Assembly (NCBI GenBank): GCA_946886075.1
Contig: CAMPHR010000062.1
Coordinates: forward strand, 1-11,870
Reading direction: 5' to 3'
Source: an uncultured Novosphingobium sp.
GTDB lineage: Bacteria; Pseudomonadota; Alphaproteobacteria; Sphingomonadales; Sphingomonadaceae
DNA: 11,870 nucleotides
Shown piece by piece: positions 1 through 7,134 of the stretch. Position numbers and translations under genes: made by a program. Below the pieces are notes generated by a model. It did not search any database. It was given only the letters and a program-made list of their open reading frames with translations, and was not told the origin of the DNA. Every line of letters starts with the position of its first letter. The first letter of the stretch is position 1.

Positions 1-1421
1 GGGGCCGGGCTGGCGGGGTCGCGGCGCGGCATGGGCCTGCGAGCGCCGCTCACGCCGTCATTGCCCTGCTGCAGCAGAAGGCCCTGGCCGACATTGGCGT
101 TGCGGAAGCCGTCGGTCGGCAGGTGCACGTCCGACGCGTTCATCGGCTTCACCAGATAGGGGGTGACAACGATGACCAGTTCCGTCTCATGGCGCTGGAA
201 GCGGCGCGACTTGAACAGGCTGCCCAGGATCGGGATTTCGCCGAAGCCCGGCGTCTTGCTGATCGAGTTGGCGGTGTCGTTGTTGAGCAGGCCAGCGATC
301 ATGAAGGCTTGGCCCGAACCCAGTTCGACAGTGGTTTCAGCCGTGCGGCTCTTGAGCGCGGGGACGGTCGTGTTCACCGAGAAGTCGAGGCTGGAGACGG
401 TCGGGCGGACGCGCAGCGAGATGCGGCCATCGGCCAGCACGGTCGGCGTGAAGGCCAGCTGCACACCATATTGCTTGAACTCGATGCTGTTGCCCTGCGT
501 GCCGTTGCTGACCGTGTAGGGATATTCGCCGCCTGCGAGGAAGCTTGCGGTTTCACCCGACAGTGCGGTCAGATTCGGCTGGGCCAGCGCGGTGGCAAGC
601 CCGCTCGATTCGGCAAGGTCCAGAGCGCCCGCGACATCCATGCCGAGCAGGTTCGCGACGAAGCCGAGCGAGGTGCTGCCGTCGGTGGGCGTATTGAAGG
701 TGTAGGTTGTGCCGCCAGTCGCGTTGGTACCGCGCGTCACGAAGTTGCGATCGGCGCGGCCGATGCTGTCGATGATTCGGCCATTGCCGTTAGCCAGCGC
801 GGAGATGTTCACGCCGATCTGGTGCCCCAGGTCACGGCTGACTTCAGCGATCTTGACCTGAAGGTTGACCTGAAGCGGCGTCGCGGTGCGCAGGCGGCTG
901 ACCACGGTCACGTCCTTGCCGACGAAGGCCTGCGTCAGCCGTTCGGCTTCGGCGGCGTCTTCGGGCGCGGCGACGGTGCCGGTCAGCAGGACCATGCCGT
1001 TCATCTTGTTGACCGCAATCTGCGCGTTCGGCATCGCCAGACGCAGCATGTCATCGATGTTCGACAGGTTGTTGCCGACGCGGACGGTGCCGGAAAACAG
1101 CACCTTGCCGTTCGTCGCAGTGGCGAACACGGTGGTTTCGCCCGCTGCCTTCGCGATCAGGTACAGCTGGTTCTGCGCCCGAACATGGACATCGACGACC
1201 TCGGGATTGCCGATGACGACATCCGACATCTTGGCGCCGAGGTTGATGACCTTGCTGCCGCCGACCGACATCAGGATCGCATTGTCCTGCATCGATGAAG
1301 GCGCGGCATTGAGCGCGGTCGTCGGCGTGGCGGCCATGGCGGCGGCGAGGCCGAGAGCGATCGCGGGGCCGATGAGCGGTTTGACCGCCTTCTTTCCCGC
1401 CTGAAGGTTGATAGACTTCAT
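1..1421 (-). CDS. cpaC: Tad/Flp pilus outer-membrane secretin CpaC (RcpA), 3' end cut by window edge
   Basis: CpaC forms the outer-membrane channel through which the Tad (Flp) pilus leaves the cell. I translated 473 codons from ATG at 1421-1419, with no stop before position 1. Residues 1-40 look like a Sec signal peptide, with an Ala-rich hydrophobic stretch ending near LNAA. Residues about 46-117 fit the N-terminal pilus-secretin domain and about 118-178 a BON-like domain. Residues about 255-424 are the secretin domain, with typical blocks: ALAQPNLTALSGE, SRTAETTVELGSGQ, and KTPGFGEIPILGSLF. The tail has PTDGFR (435-440), common near the end of CpaC proteins, so only a few dozen residues are probably missing. 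It follows cpaB with one base between the cpaB stop and this ATG (TAA-G-ATG). The upstream GGAAG lies inside the cpaB end, which suggests translational coupling. The family call is firm. Confidence 0.95.
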   Translation of the reverse strand, partial: MKSINLQAGKKAVKPLIGPAIALGLAAAMAATPTTALNAAPSSMQDNAILMSVGGSKVINLGAKMSDVVIGNPEVVDVHVRAQNQLYLIAKAAGETTVFATATNGKVLFSGTVRVGNNLSNIDDMLRLAMPNAQIAVNKMNGMVLLTGTVAAPEDAAEAERLTQAFVGKDVTVVSRLRTATPLQVNLQVKIAEVSRDLGHQIGVNISALANGNGRIIDSIGRADRNFVTRGTNATGGTTYTFNTPTDGSTSLGFVANLLGMDVAGALDLAESSGLATALAQPNLTALSGETASFLAGGEYPYTVSNGTQGNSIEFKQYGVQLAFTPTVLADGRISLRVRPTVSSLDFSVNTTVPALKSRTAETTVELGSGQAFMIAGLLNNDTANSISKTPGFGEIPILGSLFKSRRFQRHETELVIVVTPYLVKPMNASDVHLPTDGFRNANVGQGLLLQQGNDGVSGARRPMPRRDPASPA

Positions 1422-1422
1422 C

Positions 1423-2436
1423 TTACTTCCCCCGGACCGGAACGACGGTCACATTGGTGCCGCGCGCAATGCGGATCACCGGCCCGCTGACGCCCCCCGG
1501 CGCTGCCTGGCCGCCGCCTGCCGGCACTTCGATACCGGCGGTCTGCACCGGCTTGGCGGGGACGGAGCTGCGCTGGTAGCGAGATACGTCGGCGCCGGTT
1601 GAAAAGGTGCTGCCCTTGTCGACCGGGCGAGCGGCGAGCTTGGCGATGATCTTCTTTTCCGCGTTCGGATTGGCGCCATCGGGCAGATCGACGTCAGAGC
1701 CCGCGATGGCTGCGTCGAGGTCGGACGCATTGTCCGCGATCGAGCGCAGTGTCAGCGACAGTGACCCGATGGTCTGCGCCACTGCGATCTTTTCCGCGAT
1801 CTTGGGCGTCACTTCGATGGTGACGTTGGAATAGGTCTGCACGACCGGCTTGCCGTCCGCGCCCAGTGCGTCCATGCGCTGGTCGGTGGCGAGCACGCGC
1901 AGGTTGCGCAGGATGGTTTCGGACACCTTGAGCGCTTCACCGTCGCCGCCGCCCGCCACGCTCTGCGTCAGCATCAGGTCGACGCGATCGCCGGGAAAGA
2001 CGAAGCCCGCGACCGAATTTTGCGCCGACACCGGCACGGTGATGGCGCGCATGCCCGGCCCGAGCGCTGCGGCAAGGAAGCCGCGCTCACCCGGCTTGAT
2101 CACCGAACCAACGGTCATCGGCTGGCCAGCGGAGATGGCGGTGCGCACGACGCTGCCCACGAGCTTGGCGGGATCGGCTTGGCCTTGGATATAATAGGCC
2201 TGTTCGACCAGATCCTTGGGCCATGGCTGGAAGCGGAAGCTTTCCGCGTCGAGGATGGTGCCGACCGGCAATGCCTTGGTCGCGACCAGCACATGGGGCT
2301 GATCTGCCGCGACTGGCATGGAGGAGGCACTGGCCTGGGGCGCGCTAGACGAACTCAGCATGTTGCGCGCGAGCAAAGCTGTTGTGACCGCTATGATAAA
2401 CGCCCCCACCAGCAGCACGATTTTCTTGCCGTCCAT
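1423..2436 (-). CDS. cpaB: Flp pilus assembly protein CpaB (RcpC)
   Basis: CpaB is an inner-membrane/periplasmic component of the Tad pilus machine, thought to work with the CpaC secretin. The protein has 337 residues from ATG at 2436-2434. Residues 6-23 form one N-terminal membrane helix after a short KK start. Residues about 47-111 are a SAF domain (VLVATKALPVGTIL and AGQPMTVGSVIKPGERG). Residues about 120-240 match the RcpC/CpaB region (ITVPVSAQNSVAGFVFPGDRVDLML). A Gly/Pro/Ala-rich linker precedes a basic C terminus. I prefer this ATG over an in-frame TTG at 2457: it begins directly before the charged-then-hydrophobic anchor, and a GGGAG motif lies about 12 nt upstream. The gap from cpaA is 51 nt. 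The stop is followed after one base by the cpaC start. Confidence 0.94.
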   Translation of the reverse strand: MDGKKIVLLVGAFIIAVTTALLARNMLSSSSAPQASASSMPVAADQPHVLVATKALPVGTILDAESFRFQPWPKDLVEQAYYIQGQADPAKLVGSVVRTAISAGQPMTVGSVIKPGERGFLAAALGPGMRAITVPVSAQNSVAGFVFPGDRVDLMLTQSVAGGGDGEALKVSETILRNLRVLATDQRMDALGADGKPVVQTYSNVTIEVTPKIAEKIAVAQTIGSLSLTLRSIADNASDLDAAIAGSDVDLPDGANPNAEKKIIAKLAARPVDKGSTFSTGADVSRYQRSSVPAKPVQTAGIEVPAGGGQAAPGGVSGPVIRIARGTNVTVVPVRGK

Positions 2437-2487
2437 GATGAAATTCGTCTCCCTCAATCAGGCGAGTTGCGCCCGAGCCCCGAATTT

Positions 2488-2961
2488 TTACGCAAAATGG
2501 TTAAGATATCGTTCGCCAATCAACCAAAGGGCGGCAAAGGATATTGCGATACCGTAAGGAATCTGGGGCTGTCCGAGCCGCCGGGTCATGCGGTGATGGA
2601 CCACGGTGACCACCGTCACCAGGCCTCCCACCATCGCCATCATCATCAGCATCGACAGCACGGCTTCCCATGGGAACCAAAGCGCCAGCGCGCCGAGCAG
2701 CTTGACGTCGCCCCCGCCCATGCAGCCGATGGCGAACAGCGCCGCGAACAGCGCGAACACGGCGAGCGCCAGCGCCACCTGCAAAACCATGCCGGGCCAG
2801 ACCGGGAGGCCGTTGGCCATCCACCACAGCGGCGCCAGCGCGGCGATCGCCAGGTTCAGCCGGTTGGAGATGATGCGCGACCGCAAATCGGTGACGCACG
2901 CGATGACCAGCATCACGCCCAGGGCGCACAGCAGCGCCAGACTGAAATATTCCCCCGTCAT
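2488..2961 (-). CDS. cpaA: Prepilin peptidase CpaA (A24 family, TadV-like)
   Basis: This is an aspartic membrane protease that removes the leader from Flp-type prepilins and pseudopilins. The protein has 157 residues from ATG at 2961-2959 and is almost entirely hydrophobic, with several membrane helices. Both expected catalytic aspartates are visible: D25 in the CVTDLRSRIISN motif, and D85 in GGGDVK (the GxGD motif of this family). The length fits the short CpaA/TadV form, which lacks the N-methylation domain of PilD. No convincing Shine-Dalgarno precedes the start. The frame stays open upstream to 3057, but that extension overlaps the divergent hydrolase and has no family resemblance. It is the first visible gene of the Tad operon. 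No flp pilin gene lies between it and the divergent gene. Confidence 0.92.
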   Translation of the reverse strand: MTGEYFSLALLCALGVMLVIACVTDLRSRIISNRLNLAIAALAPLWWMANGLPVWPGMVLQVALALAVFALFAALFAIGCMGGGDVKLLGALALWFPWEAVLSMLMMMAMVGGLVTVVTVVHHRMTRRLGQPQIPYGIAISFAALWLIGERYLNHFA

Positions 2962-3002
2962 GAATCTAAACGCTAGACCATATGGCTTACCAAACCGTAA
3001 CC
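2962..3002. promoter_or_regulatory. Short divergent intergenic region between cpaA and the hydrolase
   Basis: Only about 20 to 40 bases separate the divergent starts, depending on which hydrolase ATG is used (2982, 3003 or 3012). The stretch is AT-richer than its surroundings, as expected for back-to-back promoters. I cannot identify a convincing -35/-10 pair on either strand. The call rests on gene arrangement, not on a recognised motif. One or both promoters may lie inside the opposing gene. Confidence 0.3.
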
Positions 3003-3968
3003 ATGCGCCCCATGGATTCGCCCGTGTCTGTTCCCCCGGCCTTTGATCGTCGCGCATGGCCGACGGACGGGCGGCTCGATTATTGGACGGCGCCCGATGG
3101 CTGGCCGCTGCGCCGCTACCGGCTGGGCGATGGACGGCGCGGCCAGTTGCTGATGCTCGGCGGGCGCGGCGACATGATCGAGAAATATCTCGAAGTCATC
3201 GATCATTGGGCAAGCCAGGGTTGGGCCGTCACCGCCTTCGACTGGCGGGGGCAGGGTGGCTCAGGCCGCCTTGGCAGCGATCCGCTCTGCGGTCATATCG
3301 ACGATTTCGCGCAATGGGTTTCCGACCTGGAAGCCTTCGTCACTGACTGGCGCGCGCAAGCGGAAGGGCCTTGCGCCATCGTCGCGCACAGCATGGGCGG
3401 GCATCTGCTGCTGCGCGCGCTGGCAGAGGGGATGAGCCCGCCCGACGCAGCCGTCGCCGTCGCGCCGATGATGGGCGTCCATACCGCCCCCTTGCCGCGC
3501 TGGCTGGCGGTGCTGATCGCCCGGACGATGTGCGCGCTCGGCTTTTCACAGCGGCAAGCCTGGACCCAGAAGGAGAATTCGGAGCGGCAGCGAGCGATGC
3601 GGCAGAAGCGGTTGACGCATGACCCCGAACGCTATGCCGATGAACTCTGGTGGCGCGATCACAGCCGGGACGTGGCGCTTGGTTCGCCAAGCTGGCGCTG
3701 GGTGGTGGAGGCGCTGCGATCGACCTTTGCGCTGGAGAAGGGCGGCAAGCTGGGGCGGATCACCGCGCCGCTGCTCATCCTCGCCACCAAGGTCGACAGG
3801 CTGGTGTCCACCCCCGCGATCCGCCGCATCGCCGCGCGCATTCCGGGCGCTCGCTTGCATGTCTATGGGCCCGAAGCCGCCCATGAGATATTGCGGGAAA
3901 TCGATCCGGTGCGGCTCGATGCGCTGCGCCGTATTGACGACTTCCTCGACGAGGCCGCCCCGGCATGA
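2982..3968 (+). CDS. Alpha/beta hydrolase, lysophospholipase / serine aminopeptidase S33-like (PldB type)
   Basis: This is a soluble alpha/beta-fold hydrolase of the lysophospholipase/monoacylglycerol-lipase group. The natural substrate cannot be read from the sequence. The protein is 328 residues if the first ATG is used; ATGs at 3003 and 3012 are equally possible and would trim 7 or 10 residues. A catalytic triad is visible: Ser137 in the nucleophile elbow AHSMGGH, Asp272 in TKVDRLVS and His301 in EAAHEIL. The segment FDWRGQGGSGR (about residues 86-96) is the classic motif of this family. The elbow starts with Ala where the usual GxSxG has Gly. No signal peptide is seen, so it is probably cytoplasmic. 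Its stop overlaps the start of the next gene by 4 bases (ATGA), so the two are very probably co-translated. The divergent neighbour is the Tad operon, with no obvious functional link. Confidence 0.88.
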   Translation: MAYQTVTMRPMDSPVSVPPAFDRRAWPTDGRLDYWTAPDGWPLRRYRLGDGRRGQLLMLGGRGDMIEKYLEVIDHWASQGWAVTAFDWRGQGGSGRLGSDPLCGHIDDFAQWVSDLEAFVTDWRAQAEGPCAIVAHSMGGHLLLRALAEGMSPPDAAVAVAPMMGVHTAPLPRWLAVLIARTMCALGFSQRQAWTQKENSERQRAMRQKRLTHDPERYADELWWRDHSRDVALGSPSWRWVVEALRSTFALEKGGKLGRITAPLLILATKVDRLVSTPAIRRIAARIPGARLHVYGPEAAHEILREIDPVRLDALRRIDDFLDEAAPA

Positions 3969-5068
3969 GCCGTTTCGACATCGTGATCGTCGGCGGCGGC
4001 ATAGCGGGCGCGAGCCTGGGCGCTGAGCTGGCGGGCGAGGCGTCGGTGCTGATCCTGGAACAGGAGGAGAGCGCGGGCTATCACGCCACCGGCCGCTCCG
4101 TCGCTTTCTGGGAAGAGACTTATGGCGGCGCGCAGGTGCAGCCGCTGACCACTGCGTCCGGGCCGTTGTTGCATACGCCCGACCCGGCCTTTGCCAGCCA
4201 ATCCTTCCTCACCCCCCGGCAGACGTTGTTCGTCGGGCGCGATGCCGACCGTGCCGAACGCGACAGGCTGGCGCGGGAATTTGCTGGCCGCGTCGACCTG
4301 CGGCCGATAGATCCCGCCGCGCTGATCCCGGGGCTGCGCCCGCAATGGACGATCGGCCTGCTGGAACCTGATGTGTGCGATATCGATGTCGCCGCCTTGC
4401 ACCAGGCCTATCTACGCCGCTTTCAGGCGCGGGGCGGGATAGTGCAGCTCGGGACGGCCTTCCACAATGCGGCTGCGATGCCGGGTGGCTGGCGCATCGG
4501 CACGAGCAGCGGCGTCGTCGATTGCGGCGTCATCGTGAATGCGGCTGGCGCATGGGCTGACGATGTCGCACGGCGTAGCGGGGTCGCGCCGATCGGCATC
4601 ACCCCTTTACGGCGCACGGTCGTGCAACTGCGCGTGCCTGCGCTGCCGTCGGCTGATCTGCCGCTGGTCATGGACCTTGGGTCCCATTTCTATTTCAAGC
4701 CGGAAGGCGCAGGGCGCGTCTGGCTGACCCCGCATGATGAAGAGCCTTCGCCACCCTGCGACGCGGCGCCCGAGGAACTGGCGGTGGCGCAGGCGATTGC
4801 CCGTTTTGAGGATGTCGTGGACTGGCCGGTGGAGGCAGTGGAACGCAAATGGGCGGGGCTGCGCAGCTTCGCGCCGGATCGCGCGCCCGTCTATGGCTTC
4901 GACGCCAGGACATCGGGCTTTTTCTGGTTCGCCGGGCAGGGCGGCTTCGGCATTCAGACAGCGCCCGCCGCAGCGTTGCTGGGATCGGCGCTGCTGACCG
5001 GTGGATCGATGGCGGAAGCGGTGAGCGGGATCGATGTCGCGGCCTATTCGCCCGCTCGATTCGCGTAA
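3965..5068 (+). CDS. FAD-dependent D-amino acid dehydrogenase-like oxidoreductase (DAO / D-arginine dehydrogenase family)
   Basis: This flavoenzyme is expected to oxidise the C-N bond of an amino acid or amine to an imine. It has 367 residues. The N-terminal dinucleotide-binding motif is VGGGIAGASLG (G10, G12, G15), with Glu32 ending the second beta strand, as in FAD-binding members. The C-terminal FAD motif is FFWFAGQGGFGIQTAPA. Against my recollection of Pseudomonas aeruginosa D-arginine dehydrogenase, the N terminus aligns without gaps through residue 87. Tyr53, Arg217 (R222 there), Tyr243 (Y249) and Arg300 (R305) are kept. The residues equivalent to His48 and Glu87, which contact the arginine side chain region, are Phe48 and Thr87. 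A neutral or hydrophobic D-amino acid is therefore more likely than arginine (inference). It is probably cytoplasmic or membrane-peripheral. It overlaps the upstream hydrolase by 4 bases. The exact substrate is unknown. Confidence 0.85.
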   Translation: MSRFDIVIVGGGIAGASLGAELAGEASVLILEQEESAGYHATGRSVAFWEETYGGAQVQPLTTASGPLLHTPDPAFASQSFLTPRQTLFVGRDADRAERDRLAREFAGRVDLRPIDPAALIPGLRPQWTIGLLEPDVCDIDVAALHQAYLRRFQARGGIVQLGTAFHNAAAMPGGWRIGTSSGVVDCGVIVNAAGAWADDVARRSGVAPIGITPLRRTVVQLRVPALPSADLPLVMDLGSHFYFKPEGAGRVWLTPHDEEPSPPCDAAPEELAVAQAIARFEDVVDWPVEAVERKWAGLRSFAPDRAPVYGFDARTSGFFWFAGQGGFGIQTAPAAALLGSALLTGGSMAEAVSGIDVAAYSPARFA

Positions 5069-5133
5069 GGTCACAGCCGGAACGAAGCAGCGTTCGTCAC
5101 GTTAACAAGTCGTGCCTAACTGGATCACTCACG

Positions 5134-5210
5134 CCCGTTCGGGCTGAGCTTGTCGCAGCCCTCTTTTTTAAAAGGAAGTAGAGCCCTTCGACAGGCTCAG
5201 GGCGAACGGT
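5134..5210. repeat. REP-like inverted repeat pair (two ~30-nt arms)
   Basis: Arm 1 (5134-5163) and the reverse complement of arm 2 (5181-5210) match at 23 of 30 positions, separated by a short spacer containing an A/T run. Each arm also folds on its own: GGGCTG/CAGCCC in arm 1 (5141-5146 with 5156-5161), and GCCCT/AGGGC in arm 2. The core, TTCGCCCTGAGCTTGTCGAA in consensus form, resembles a dispersed palindromic repeat I recall from many sphingomonad and other proteobacterial genomes. A further copy lies at 8864-8893. The pair sits in the 195-base gap between the oxidoreductase and the UrcA gene. It may act in transcript ending or stability. The rest of this gap shows only a weak 5-bp inverted repeat (5080-5095) and no clear promoter. 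Confidence 0.85.
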
Positions 5211-5263
5211 GATAAAGGTTGTGATGTCCTCAGGCACGATCCATGGAGTAGGAGGATGCCGTC

Positions 5264-5671
5264 ATGAAAGGCTTTTCACGACCGGTCCTGATCCTGTCAG
5301 GGCTAATAATGGCGGGGAGCAGCGCCAGCTTTGCCCAGCCGACCGAAGAAATTACCGTCACCGGCCGGTACAATAATGCGCAGACGCTTTCGCAGGGCGT
5401 CAGCTATGCCGACCTCGACCTTAGCACCAAGGCTGGCAAGGATGAGTTGCGCCACCGTGTCGCGCTGACCGCGCGCTATCTTTGCGGCAAACTGGGCGAA
5501 TCGGACAATGGTTCGCCCGTCGTGCCCAGTTGTCGCGACGCTGCGACAAAGGATGCGATGACACGGGTCGGTACGATCGAAGAGGGCTTTGCCCCGCGCG
5601 GCACGACATGGGTCGCCGGAACGCGCTGGCAGCCGCCCTATCCCGCCGATTGGGTCGAAAGATATCCCTGA
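5264..5671 (+). CDS. UrcA family protein (secreted, function unknown)
   Basis: This is a small exported protein of 135 residues. Residues 1-24 are a clear Sec signal peptide (basic start, hydrophobic core, cleavage near SFA|QP). The mature part has the UrcA-family pattern: a short strand EEITVTGR, then VSYADLDLSTKAGKDELRHRV, then two cysteines, C74 (ARYLCGKL) and C90 (VPSCRDAA), which probably form a disulphide in the periplasm. UrcA proteins are common and often multicopy in Sphingomonadales and Caulobacterales. Their role is not established. A strong AGGAGG (5250-5255) lies 8 bases before the ATG. The gene stands alone, between the REP-like pair upstream and a convergent hairpin downstream, facing rnhA. 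Confidence 0.85.
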   Translation: MKGFSRPVLILSGLIMAGSSASFAQPTEEITVTGRYNNAQTLSQGVSYADLDLSTKAGKDELRHRVALTARYLCGKLGESDNGSPVVPSCRDAATKDAMTRVGTIEEGFAPRGTTWVAGTRWQPPYPADWVERYP

Positions 5672-5682
5672 ACCTCGCATGG

Positions 5683-5706
5683 GGGGGAGCGGCGCCCGCT
5701 TCCCCC
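5683..5706. terminator. Possible bidirectional terminator hairpin between urcA-family gene and rnhA
   Basis: The sequence GGGGGAGCGG (5683-5692) pairs with CCGC, a bulged T, and TCCCCC (5696-5706) around a 3-nt CGC loop. This gives about 10 base pairs with a single bulge. It fills the 38-base gap between two convergent genes and starts 3 bases past the rnhA stop. Neither strand has a U-tract after the stem, so it is not a textbook intrinsic terminator. It could still block converging transcription or protect 3' ends. Confidence 0.45.
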
Positions 5707-5709
5707 GGT

Positions 5710-6156
5710 TCAGGCGCGGAAAAGTTCGGCCGCCGCGCCGGCCAACTGATCGGCGCGCTCATTTTCCGGGTGCCCGGCATGGCCCTTGACCCATTGCCAG
5801 GTCACCTTGTGCGGCGCGGCAGCGGCGACCAGCGCCTGCCATAGCTCGGCATTCTTGACCGGCTTGCGATCGGCTGTCTTCCAGCCATTCTTCTGCCAGC
5901 CGAACACCCATTTGGTGATGCCGTCCATGACATATTTGCTATCGGTGTAGAGCGTCACCTGGCAGGGCCGCTTGAGCGCGTTCAGCGCCTCGATCGCGGC
6001 CATCATCTCCATGCGGTTATTGGTGGTCTGCGCCTCTCCGCCGGAGATTTCCTTCTCCTTGGTCCCAAAGCGCATCACCGCACCCCATCCGCCGGGGCCG
6101 GGATTGCCCTTGCACGCGCCGTCGGTGAAGATCTCGACTTGCGAAAGCGCGCTCAC
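5710..6156 (-). CDS. rnhA: Ribonuclease HI
   Basis: RNase HI cuts the RNA strand of RNA:DNA hybrids, removing R-loops and primer remnants in the cytoplasm. The protein has 148 residues, close to the usual bacterial length of about 150-155. The four metal-binding acidic residues are visible: D12 ([14 protein letters not shown]), E50 (NNRMEM), D72 (YTDSKYV) and D136 (NERADQLA). His126 lies in the flexible [15 protein letters not shown] loop. The start is GTG at 6156-6154, which overlaps the thrB stop by 4 bases (GTGA), implying translational coupling. It is the last gene of the ispH-thrB-rnhA unit, and a stem-loop follows it immediately. Confidence 0.97.
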   Translation of the reverse strand: MSALSQVEIFTDGACKGNPGPGGWGAVMRFGTKEKEISGGEAQTTNNRMEMMAAIEALNALKRPCQVTLYTDSKYVMDGITKWVFGWQKNGWKTADRKPVKNAELWQALVAAAAPHKVTWQWVKGHAGHPENERADQLAGAAAELFRA

Positions 6157-7130
6157 GCCTGCATCAACTCGGCCGGGGCAGTCTGCGCGTAAAAGTCCAG
6201 CCGCCGCAGATAGGCGAGCGGGTCCTTGCGCGTCACCAGCGCGTCGGCGGGCGTGTTGATCCAGTCATAGGCACGGGTCAGGAGGAAGCGCAGCGCCGCG
6301 CCGCGGCAGAGGATCGGAAAGGCCGCCTGCTCTGCATCGGAAAGGCCATGTGCCGCCTGATAGCCAGCGAGCAGCGCGGCCGATCGGTCGGCGAAGAATT
6401 GCGCGCCATCACTGCTGAACACCCATGCGCTGTGCGTGATGGCAAGGTCATAGGCGCGGACGTCAGTGCAGCTGAAGTAGAAGTCGATAAGGCCTGTGAC
6501 CGCGTCGCCCAGCATCAGCACATTGTCGGGAAACAGGTCGGCATGGATCACGGCGCGCGGCAGCTCAGCGGGCCAATGGGCGTCGAGATAGGTCAGCTCA
6601 TCGGCGACGCGCTGGCCAAGCCGCGGCGCGATATCGTCCAGATGCTCTCCGCATTTGGCTGCCAGGTCATGCCAGCCCGCGATGTCGAGCGCATTGCGCC
6701 GTTCGCCGTTGAAGCCCTCTGCCGCCCGATGCAGCTGCCCGAGCGCCGCGCCTGCTGCCTTGGCCTGTGCAGCGGTGGGTTCAGTGACGGAAATGCCGGT
6801 CAGAAATTCGATCAGGCAGGCAGGCCTGCCGCCCAGCTGTTGCAGGCGCTTGCCGTCACGATCCGCAATGAAGCGCGGCACGAGGCAACCGCGCGCGCCT
6901 AGATGATCGAGCAGGTCCATGAAGAAGGGAAGGTCGGCCTCATCCACCCGCTTTTCATAGAGAGTGAGGATGTAGCGGTGGCCATTTCCGTCGGCGCCGG
7001 TGGTTTCCAGCAGATAATTGCTGTTTTCCACCCCTTCGGCGATGCCCTTGGCCGATACCAGCCGCCCGGCATCGTAGCGGGTCAGGAAAGCGTCAATCTC
7101 TTCGGCGGGTACATGGGTATAGACTGCCAT
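6153..7130 (-). CDS. thrB: Homoserine kinase (type II, aminoglycoside-phosphotransferase fold)
   Basis: This enzyme phosphorylates L-homoserine to O-phosphohomoserine, the step before threonine synthase. The protein has 325 residues, in the range of the APH-fold ThrB found in alphaproteobacteria rather than the GHMP-fold enzyme of Escherichia coli. The N lobe has the nucleotide loop [13 protein letters not shown] (29-41) and the strand YILTLYEKR (53-61). The catalytic loop is [12 protein letters not shown] with His196, Asp198 and Asn203. The metal-binding Asp216 lies in GLIDFYF. The gene begins 4 bases after the ispH stop, with only a weak AAGG before the ATG. It ends inside the rnhA start codon, so all three genes are probably translated from one message. 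Confidence 0.96.
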   Translation of the reverse strand: MAVYTHVPAEEIDAFLTRYDAGRLVSAKGIAEGVENSNYLLETTGADGNGHRYILTLYEKRVDEADLPFFMDLLDHLGARGCLVPRFIADRDGKRLQQLGGRPACLIEFLTGISVTEPTAAQAKAAGAALGQLHRAAEGFNGERRNALDIAGWHDLAAKCGEHLDDIAPRLGQRVADELTYLDAHWPAELPRAVIHADLFPDNVLMLGDAVTGLIDFYFSCTDVRAYDLAITHSAWVFSSDGAQFFADRSAALLAGYQAAHGLSDAEQAAFPILCRGAALRFLLTRAYDWINTPADALVTRKDPLAYLRRLDFYAQTAPAELMQA

Positions 7131-7134
7131 GGCC

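Noticed and set aside
1..30. G-rich left edge as another artefact
   Set aside because: The cpaC frame continues to position 1 without a stop and the bases are mixed, so I cannot separate an artefact from ordinary GC-rich coding sequence.
123..1298. Long plus-strand open frame of 391 codons
   Set aside because: It is antisense to cpaC, whose translation shows clear secretin motifs. The plus frame is rich in Arg, Ala, Asp and Gln with no domain character, typical of a shadow frame in GC-rich DNA.
2020..2976. 318-codon plus-strand open frame across cpaB and cpaA
   Set aside because: It is antisense to two genes with family motifs and has a low-complexity His/Gln/Arg-rich composition.
5134..5210. 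CRISPR repeat or small RNA gene
   Set aside because: The arms are inverted rather than direct, there is no regular spacer series, and the same core recurs at 8864 as a dispersed repeat. I see no promoter of its own.
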